From: Antennarius striatus | Taxonomy: Eukaryota; Chordata; Actinopteri; Lophiiformes; Antennariidae | Length of the DNA: 64,000 bases | Reading direction: 5' to 3' | NCBI RefSeq assembly: GCF_040054535.1 | Contig: NC_090781.1 | Coordinates: 6,780,982 to 6,844,981, forward strand | Part shown: positions 59,501 through 64,000 of the stretch, piece after piece | Numbering within the stretch: the stretch's first letter is position 1 | How the letters are laid out: every line of letters starts with the position of its first letter | Program-made: the position numbers and the translations under genes | The notes under the pieces: model-generated | Told to the model about the DNA's origin: nothing | What the model saw: the letters and a program-made list of their open reading frames with translations, nothing else | Databases searched by the model: none

Positions 59501-59623
59501 ACTGTACACTCACCGATCAATGCTGATGGCACAGAGATTGAGGATGCTGGCTGTACACATCATCACATCCAGAGTGACAAAGATGTCACAGTGGATTTTG
59601 CTAAAGCGCCACTCTCCCACCAC
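46609..59623 (-). CDS. drd2: Dopamine receptor D2 (class A GPCR), six coding exons, 5' incomplete
   Basis: Exons 59514-59623, 55189-55325, 52770-52978, 47899-47985, 47254-47641 and 46609-46805 join in frame, with GT-AG sites at every junction inside the window. Together they give TM3 to the C-terminus. Visible hallmarks are the amine-binding aspartate in [12 protein letters not shown], the DRY box across the first junction, the TM5 serines in [17 protein letters not shown] in TM6, NPIIY in TM7, and the short C-tail ending KAFIKILHC, the usual D2/D3 ending. The product is a Gi/o-coupled plasma-membrane receptor that lowers cAMP in response to dopamine. TM identity ([29 protein letters not shown]) and ankk1 linkage favour D2 over D3. 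Teleosts have drd2 paralogues; the ankk1 neighbour suggests drd2a. The exon with TM1-TM2 is not in the window. Confidence 0.95.
47036..47110. repeat. (AAACT)n pentanucleotide repeat in the last drd2 intron
   Basis: Tandem CTAAA/CCAAA units, slightly degenerate, in the 448-bp intron between the last two coding exons. Confidence 0.85.
47254..47641 (-). CDS. drd2: drd2 exon for intracellular loop 3 (388 nt)
   Basis: Acceptor TTTTCCCAG|ATATTC, donor CTTG|GTGAGT. Starts [20 protein letters not shown], runs through a Ser/Pro-rich loop ([11 protein letters not shown]) and ends [13 protein letters not shown] and [15 protein letters not shown]. The end matches the conserved loop-3/TM6 junction of D2 while the middle is fish-specific. 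This loop contacts Gi and arrestin in D2 receptors. Confidence 0.95.
47899..47985 (-). CDS. drd2: drd2 alternative cassette exon (D2-long insert, 87 nt)
   Basis: Bounded by TTTTCATCACAG| and GTG|GTGAGT. Codes exactly 29 residues, beginning [15 protein letters not shown] and ending [12 protein letters not shown], homologous to the human long-isoform insert (GNCTHPEDMKLC...). Both neighbours meet it in phase 0, so skipping it leaves a D2-short reading frame. Too short to appear as a long ORF. Confidence 0.95.
47990..48620. other. drd2 intron sequence
   Basis: Start of the 4.8-kb intron (in minus-strand terms, its 3' part). No feature recognised before the decayed RTE. Confidence 0.35.
49867..50000 (-). 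mobile_element. 5'-truncated S-family SINE nested in the old RTE
   Basis: 134 bp bounded by the 14-bp duplication CCTCTATAGTTCCA at 49853-49866 and 50001-50014. The plus strand starts with the inverse (GTCA)n tail and contains GCAGGTCGCGGGGGAGCC and GGACACTCCGGGCATG. Confidence 0.88.
50129..50749. mobile_element. Unclassified 0.6-kb TIR-bounded insertion in the old RTE
   Basis: Splits the RTE frame between the EVAV and TFLTRLF motifs. Termini TGTAACGGTTT and AAAACCATTACA are imperfect inverted repeats about 12 bp long. No transposase; the interior has GGCAAAGGTCAAAATCCAG-type motifs common in fish repeats. I could not resolve a target duplication, so it may be a DNA element or a degenerate solo LTR. 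Confidence 0.55.
51244..51452 (-). mobile_element. tRNA-derived SINE (second type)
   Basis: On the minus strand the head reads GGGGCGGCAGTGGCTCAGC (A box) and GGCGATTCCCACTCC lies in the B-box position, followed by GAGTGTGAGCTGACAGTGGG and a CATCCCCTGTACAAG block. This is a common fish SINE/tRNA-like repeat, distinct from family S. Confidence 0.65.
52095..52385 (+). mobile_element. S-family SINE, diverged
   Basis: Blocks GTTGAGTTTGTATGTTCTCC, AGCTTCCTCCTATCTCC, TGTTTGTCTCTGTATGTGGC and AGGGTACACCTCGCC in family order. The head is missing. Confidence 0.7.
52770..52978 (-). CDS. drd2: drd2 exon with extracellular loop 2, TM5 and start of loop 3
   Basis: Acceptor TTCTTCACAG|CAACTC, donor CTGAAG|GTGAGC. 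Codes [40 protein letters not shown], then [11 protein letters not shown] and the loop-3 start. It contains the disulfide cysteine and the three TM5 serines that contact catechols in D2. Confidence 0.97.
52979..54772. other. drd2 intron sequence
   Basis: Contains a (CT)n/(TG)n compound microsatellite at 53501-53589. Nothing else recognised. Confidence 0.4.
53501..53589. repeat. Compound (CT)n-(TG)n microsatellite
   Basis: CT repeats to 53535, then interrupted TG repeats. Confidence 0.92.
54780..54930. mobile_element. MITE with perfect 21-bp terminal inverted repeats
   Basis: The first and last 21 bases (54780-54800 and 54910-54930) are exact reverse complements, beginning GTTAGCCCCACAAACG. 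A 7-bp direct repeat AAGCTCT flanks it (54773-54779 and 54931-54937). Inside is a second CCCCACAAACTTAATAATTA motif. The TIR does not match other elements in the window. Confidence 0.85.
55189..55325 (-). CDS. drd2: drd2 exon with intracellular loop 2 and TM4
   Basis: Acceptor CTTCTTCAG|TTACAC, donor ACAG|GTAAGA. Codes [40 protein letters not shown] and GLNNT. The arginine of the DRY box is split across the upstream junction. Nearly identical to mammalian D2. Confidence 0.97.
55630..57055 (-). mobile_element. S-family SINE split by a hAT insertion
   Basis: The 3' end of the SINE is at 55630-55676 (CGTCTTCCGCCGCTTATCTG on the plus strand). The rest resumes at 56775 with CTGGAGTCTGTCCTAGCTGG, GAGGCGGGGTACA and CACTGAGCCACTGTGCCGCC. 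Together they form one family S copy in inverse orientation. Confidence 0.7.
55677..56774. mobile_element. hAT element inside a SINE, drd2 intron
   Basis: Ends CAGGGTCCCCTCTAAACC and TTAGAGGGAACATTG are imperfect inverted repeats. The 8-bp flanks CTTGTGGG and CCTCTGGG agree at 6 positions. The interior has a broken frame ([17 protein letters not shown]) that resembles the start of hAT transposases of the KIAA1586/ZMYM type. It is non-autonomous. Confidence 0.55.
57060..59110. other. drd2 intron sequence
   Basis: AT-rich, with no gene or repeat end recognised. Confidence 0.4.
59115..59465 (+). mobile_element. S-family SINE
   Basis: Head GGCAGCACAGGGGCACAGTG, blocks TGTGGAGTTTGTATGTTTTC, GGCTTCCTCCCAGCACCATG and AGGGTGTATCCCGCC, then a GAAAATGAATAAGTGAATGG tail. 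It contains a local triplication of the GGTTCCCCAGTTCCATGTTC type in the B-box area. Confidence 0.75.
59514..59623 (-). CDS. drd2: drd2 exon with TM3 (most 5' exon in the window)
   Basis: Acceptor TTCTCTAG|GTGGTG, donor GATCG|GTGAGT. Codes [20 protein letters not shown] then [17 protein letters not shown], 110 nt as in human exon 3. It contains the conserved cysteine and the amine-binding aspartate. Confidence 0.97.
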
Positions 59624-59817
59624 CTAGAGAAGTAAAAAATTAACAAAGCAGTCAAGTCTCTTGTCTAGTTTGTGATATAGCTTTTACATTTAATATTCTT
59701 TCCACAGAGGTAAAACAAGAAAGGGAAAATAAAGGAGCACATAGAGAAGATAAGCGAGTGCTTTGAGTTGGGGATAAGGTATACTATCGATTAAAGAGGT
59801 GTGCGTGTCTGTGTGGG

Positions 59818-59863
<46 letters not shown>

Positions 59864-61080
59864 CGTGTGGGTGTGCTTGCGTGCATGTGTGTGTGTGATT
59901 GTAGATATAAACTGCTTATAAAAAACAGCTGGTAAACTCATTTTACAGTACCAGTAGATACACAATGCCGATTTGATCCAATTTGTATTGTCTGATTTGA
60001 CCGTTCAATAAATTAATGACTATTGACATTTGATCACTAACAACAGTAGGAATCAAACATTATTGATTATTAGAGGACTATAGGGAGCTTCCCTGTGTTT
60101 CGATAACCACCTTTTGTCTCCAGCTCAAGCTGGTTTTCAATCAGATGTACTGTATCAGTGAAACCTGTTTGTGTTTGCTCTGCCGCGCTCCGATACATGA
60201 CCCGGCCTGTAATGGAAAATCATAAGAGAGGTTGCGACGGTTCAAATGTCATCCACTTTTCCTGATCTGGGATTCTGTCTGGTGGGTGCTGTGTGCTACC
60301 TCCCTGTGCATAGTTAATCTTAGCTTGGCTCATGTCACTAAAGAATCCAGCATCATCTTAAAGCCGTGTTTCTTGTGCTGATGTCTATAACACATGATGA
60401 AAGCATGATGTGACAACATTATAGGTCCTGCTGATACTTATATTCTTTTTCTTTTTGTAATTCTGACATTTTTCAAACTTTTATTCTCATCACATTTGTA
60501 CTTGTGCCTCTGCTTTCTCTCCTCCACCACCACCATCACTCATTTTCTTGTTCATTCTTTGTATGGCAATCAACAAGCTACTCCTCTTGATTGCTCCACT
60601 GACAGAAATTACCTTCTTTTCTTTTTTTTCTTACCTTTCCATCAGCACTGAAGCCGACAGCAAATGTAAGAGCCTCGCAAGAAGAGAAAACTACAATGTG
60701 TTAACATGCAGTATGTCTATGCAATGTAGATTGGAGTTTTTTATTCCTCTGTTTTTTTAAAGCATAGTGTCTACAGGATACATATTTTCCTAGTTATCTC
60801 TTCTCAAAGTTAATGCATAGCCACTCTGTGTATGTACAGTAAATCATGGCACAGAATGTCTTTTGGTGATTTGGTTATCATGTTTATTAAAAAGACAAAA
60901 AAGGAGTGTGTTTAGAATTTTCTGTTTTGTCTTTTGTTTTAAAAGACAAACCAAAAAAATTATAATCATACTCCTTTTAGTTTCACTCCTCCCATTTTGA
61001 TTGTTATATTTTAAAATAAAATTTCAAATAAGTCCTCCTGTTTTGCTTTTATGATATATATTTCTGAAATAAATCACGCC
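59624..61080. other. drd2 intron sequence
   Basis: Contains a (TG)n array with a CG-rich interruption (59799-59897). The preceding drd2 coding exon (TM1-TM2) is not found here or further right. Confidence 0.4.
59799..59897. repeat. (TG)n microsatellite
   Basis: TG repeat with GCGCGCGCG interruption and degenerate flanks. Confidence 0.9.
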
Positions 61081-61437
61081 CACAATGATCCATGATTGGG
61101 TACCAAGCCCCAAGAGATATCGACATTCTCAATACAAGAGCTGCTGAGTTGAGAAGCAAGATCGTGACCCAACTGGAAACCTGGAGCCTTCGACAAATAC
61201 CGAAGATGAATTTTCAAGTACCTTCAGAAGATCTGCTAGTGGAAGTGAATGCTGCAATAAGAACCATCCCCACAGGGAAAACAACCCGAGACAATATTTC
61301 TCCTGTGTTGGCTTCTCCACACTGGCTTCCTGTGAAAGCTAAGATAGATTTTAAAATACACCTCCTCACTTAAAAATCCCTTCTTGGCCAGGCGCCTACC
61401 TATCTGAAGGAGCTTTTAGTTCCATGTAATTGATCTA

Positions 61438-62627
61438 CAGGTAGTCGTCGACTTACGACCGTGATTGGGCCCGACAGATCGGTCGTAATTCGACTTGGTC
61501 GTAAATCGACTCTTAAGTAAAAATTCAATCCAGCAGCGCTGGTGATGGCTGTGGGTCGTCCGGATCGTCAGCTGGGGCAGCGTGTGGGTTGGTGGGAGCG
61601 GGAGACGATCTTTTCATAATCATTGTGAGCTTTGTCTGAATTGTTCGTTTGTTTTTCTCCTCATAAATTTCACGATATGGACGGAAAGCGTCGTTTGCCA
61701 TCCGTTCATTCATCTTGCAACCCGCTTAATCCGCTAACGCAGGTCGCGGGGTAGCCAGTGCCTATCCTGGCAGTCTCAGGGCGTGAGGCGGGGGACACTC
61801 CGGGCACGACGCCAGTGTACCGCGGAGCCACATAGAAACAAACAACCACTCACACACACACTCACTCCTATGGTCAATTTGGGACCGGCCAATCAACCTG
61901 AAGCGCATGGAGGTGGGAGGAAGCCGGAGAACCCGGAGAGAACCCACGCAGACACGGGGAGAGCATGCGAACTCCGCACAGAGCGGGACTCGAAACCCGG
62001 GTCCGCCATGTTGTGAGGCAGCAGCGCTAACCACTGCGCCACCGTGCCGCCCGCCATCCGTTCAATCCTTACAAATGTTTCTATGTTCTATGTCAATTTC
62101 TTCAAAGTGTGCACGGAGTTTATTTAACAGGGAAAAGCCTTCTGACAAGCCTTTGGTGGTGAGCATTTTTTCTGTTTCCTCCTCTTCTTTCTCTGCTTCT
62201 CTTCTCTCTTCTTCTTCCACTCTTTCTTCTTCCAGCGCGATCAGTTCTTCATACAGCGCGATCTTTCGTAAGTTCTCCAAGGAGAGGTTTTTTGCCAGTT
62301 TCACTATTTTCTCCCGAATCTGATCAAGTTCTTCGTCACTTTCAAATCCAGCAGAAGAGTTCACGTAACGCTTGACAGTTTTTCCATACACCATTCATAC
62401 ATTTCTCCGTCACAGCCTCCTAAGCAGCCCAGCCCATCAGTAGTGGGCTGGGCTATTGATCTCACAGTGTGACTGAACAGCGTGTGTGCGGCGTGGTGAC
62501 TGAAGAGAGCACAGGAGTCTCAGAGCGTGAGTACTGTGGCTGGAGGGAATGCCCGCGTTACCCGGACATTGTGGTCGTAAAGTCGGTCGGTCGTAAGTTG
62601 CATAGGTCGTAAGTCGACGACTACCTG
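61438..62627 (-). mobile_element. Tigger/pogo-like element, internally deleted, with a nested SINE
   Basis: Termini CAGGTAGTCGTCGACTTACG and the exact inverse at the right end, flanked by TA (61436-61437, 62628-62629). The minus strand carries an open frame (from 62394) starting MVYGKTVKRYVNSSAGFESD with an acidic coiled-coil-like EEERVEEEERREAEKEEEE stretch. Across the SINE it continues to DAFRPYREIYEEKNKRTIQT, a typical Tigger C-terminal motif. The DDE catalytic core and HTH are missing, so only the C-terminal part remains. Confidence 0.9.
61709..62052 (-). mobile_element. Full-length S-family SINE nested in the Tigger frame
   Basis: 344 bp, bounded by the perfect 12-bp duplication GCCATCCGTTCA at 61697-61708 and 62053-62064. 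The minus strand head GGGCGGCACGGTGGCGCAGT has the A-box-like motif and GGGTTTCGAGTCC the B box. The duplication lies inside the Tigger reading frame and breaks it. Confidence 0.93.
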
Positions 62628-63048
62628 TAGAGCATTACGCTCTCAACATACTGGCATACTGATGGTACCTAAAATATATAAAAAGTAGGACAGGGGCTAC
62701 AGCCTTTAACTATCAAGCCCCTCTATTTTGGAAGCACCTCCCTCCCTCAGTTCGGGAGGCAGACACCCTCTCTTTATTTCAGACTAGACTTAAAACATTT
62801 CTTTTTCAAAAATTCTGCAATTAAGGCAGCTTAGGTTTTTTTTCTTATAGACCTACACAGCTGGAAACTCAACATCCAAACTCACTGAGCTCCTCTCTCT
62901 TCCTTCTTCTCTCTGACCATCTCTGTTACTCCCCCTCCTCTCCGACCTCACTCTCCTAGTCTCCAATCACACCCTACCAACTCAACTTCTACCCTGGAGT
63001 CTATGTGCTCTATGTCCTTACAGGTTGTCTCAGGTTCACCCCTCATCC

Positions 63049-63282
63049 CCCCATCCGCTGTGGACCTGCTCTTCCCATCCCACCAGTATCACTCCTCACC
63101 TAACCATTGGCTGGGGTCCTGCTGCCTCTTTCCTCCGTGCCACCATACTGTTCCACCAATCATCTGCCCATCCGCTGTGGACCTGCTCCTCCAAAACCAC
63201 CAGTATCACCCTTCATCTATCCATCGGCTGGAGGCCTGCTGCCTTTCTTCCTCCGTGCAACCACACAGTCATCAATGCAGCT
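63049..63282. repeat. Two-copy tandem duplication, 117-bp period
   Basis: CATCCGCTGTGGACCTGCTC and CACCAGTATCAC recur at the same spacing in both halves (63052 and 63169). It lies within the 3'UTR of the L2/CR1-group LINE. Confidence 0.8.
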
Positions 63283-64000
63283 GTAATTGTGCCTTGAATT
63301 TACCAACTACATGATGGGGAACATGTATTGAAGGCAACAATCCAGGAGCCTGACTTTCTCGCCCCATAATCAGTGCTTGCAACAAATCGTCTAACTATAA
63401 CCATAAAGACACTGACTCTATCTAGCCTATCCCTCACTTTCTCTGTCTCTCTTTCTCTTACCCTGTCCTTATCTTCATTTTATTTATTTTCCACTCAACT
63501 GGTCAAGGCGGGTGGCCACCAAAAAGATTCTGGGTCCTGCCCGGAGTTTCTTCCTCAACGACAGAGTTTTTCCCCGCCACTGTCACTTATGCTTGCTCTT
63601 GGAGGATTCAGTTGGGTTTGTATGTCTATTAAAACGCTTTGAAATGTCTGTTGCCATTATTAAGCGCTATATAAATAAAATTGATAGCTGAGACCAACAA
63701 GCTGATTCACAGTACAGCAACAGTAATCCTCTAGATGCTGGGATATGACATCAATACAGTGCATAACAAGAAATTACCCTACATAAAAGAGATGGTTAGA
63801 GGCCAAGGTATAAAGGTGACACGGAGAAAAGTAAGCCACCTGGCTGAGCTGCAGAAAGGTAATTTGGTCAATATAGGGGTATCCAGGAAATACAAAATAA
63901 AAGCTCCCCATACCCTAAAACACTCAAAGCTGCCAAGCAGAGATAACAGCTCTGGCTACCCGACTGAAGATATACACCAAGGAGAAAGAGGCCAGGAGAA

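Larger units (their letters stand above)
61279..63686 (+). mobile_element. L2/CR1-group LINE 3' part, split by a Tigger
   Basis: Left of the Tigger: ISPVLASPHWLPVKAKIDFK and GQAPTYLKELLVPCN. Right of it: SQHTGILMVPK, then APLFWKHLPPSVREADTLSL and FQTRLKTFLFQKF. These are the ordered C-terminal motifs of CR1/L2/Rex1-group RT proteins. The 3'UTR is pyrimidine-rich and ends GCGCTATATAAATAAAATTG. Several stops; inactive. Confidence 0.7.
61088..64000 (+). mobile_element. R4/Rex6-like LINE, interrupted, runs off the window
   Basis: The left part codes DIDILNTRAAELRSKIVTQL and VNAAIRTIPTGKTTR. The right part, after the nested LINE, codes ETNKLIHSTATVI then a stop, MLGYDINTVHNKKLPYIKEM and RRKVSHLAELQKGNL. 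Both resemble consecutive parts of the N-terminal domain of fish R4/Dong-type LINEs (TAxVIxEMLGY). The copy carries stops. The assignment rests on recalled family motifs. Confidence 0.5.

Noticed and set aside
46609..59623. drd3 instead of drd2
   Set aside because: TM6-TM7 and TM4-TM5 text is closest to D2 ([33 protein letters not shown]), the D2L cassette is present, and ankk1 is adjacent. Only the loop-3 cysteine spacing resembles D3.
61092..61373. 93-codon plus frame as a host gene
   Set aside because: Its halves belong to an R4-like LINE and an L2/CR1-group LINE joined at an insertion point.
62062..62394. Acidic coiled-coil host protein
   Set aside because: It lies between perfect Tigger terminal repeats with TA duplications and continues, across a SINE, into a Tigger C-terminal motif.

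Overview
The window is vertebrate nuclear DNA, almost certainly from a ray-finned (teleost) fish. It has split genes with GT-AG introns, long (GT)n, (CTGT)n and (GATA)n microsatellites, and fish-type transposons on both strands (RTE, L2 and R4/Rex6-like LINEs, tRNA-derived SINEs, hAT, Tigger/pogo and PIF/Harbinger elements). No bacterial, phage or CRISPR architecture is present.

Two host genes are supported. ankk1 (plus strand, 4205-16116, nine coding exons, about 769 codons) encodes a kinase-like domain followed by about 12 ankyrin repeats. Every exon junction is phase-consistent and the length is close to mammalian ANKK1 (765 aa). drd2, the dopamine D2 receptor (minus strand, 46609-59623), shows six coding exons from TM3 to the stop codon, including the 87-nt alternatively spliced D2-long cassette. 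Its first coding exon (N-terminus, TM1-TM2) is not in the window and should lie beyond the right edge. The tail-to-tail ankk1/drd2 pair matches the conserved vertebrate NCAM1-TTC12-ANKK1-DRD2 order.

Layout: 1-4.2 kb, a three-deep transposon nest upstream of ankk1; 4.2-16.1 kb, ankk1, with a hAT element and SINEs in intron 4 and a 2.3-kb RTE copy in intron 8; 16.1-46.6 kb, a repeat-filled intergenic region with a nearly full-length RTE LINE bounded by an 18-bp target duplication (19.36-22.43 kb), a U6 snRNA pseudogene, a Tigger element between two (GT)n arrays, L2 and a second LINE lineage, and a hAT containing a Tigger; 46.6-59.6 kb, drd2, with a decayed RTE, a hAT inside a SINE and a small MITE with perfect inverted repeats in its introns; 61-64 kb, a four-deep nest (R4-like LINE > L2/CR1-group LINE > Tigger > SINE).

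The most notable coding observation is that the fish ANKK1 kinase domain has lost the catalytic-loop aspartate (HLN instead of HxD) and the DFG glycine (DFD), so it is probably a pseudokinase. I found no convincing new multi-gene system. The remaining interest lies in datable nested insertions and a few exon-like stretches between the genes that I cannot assign.
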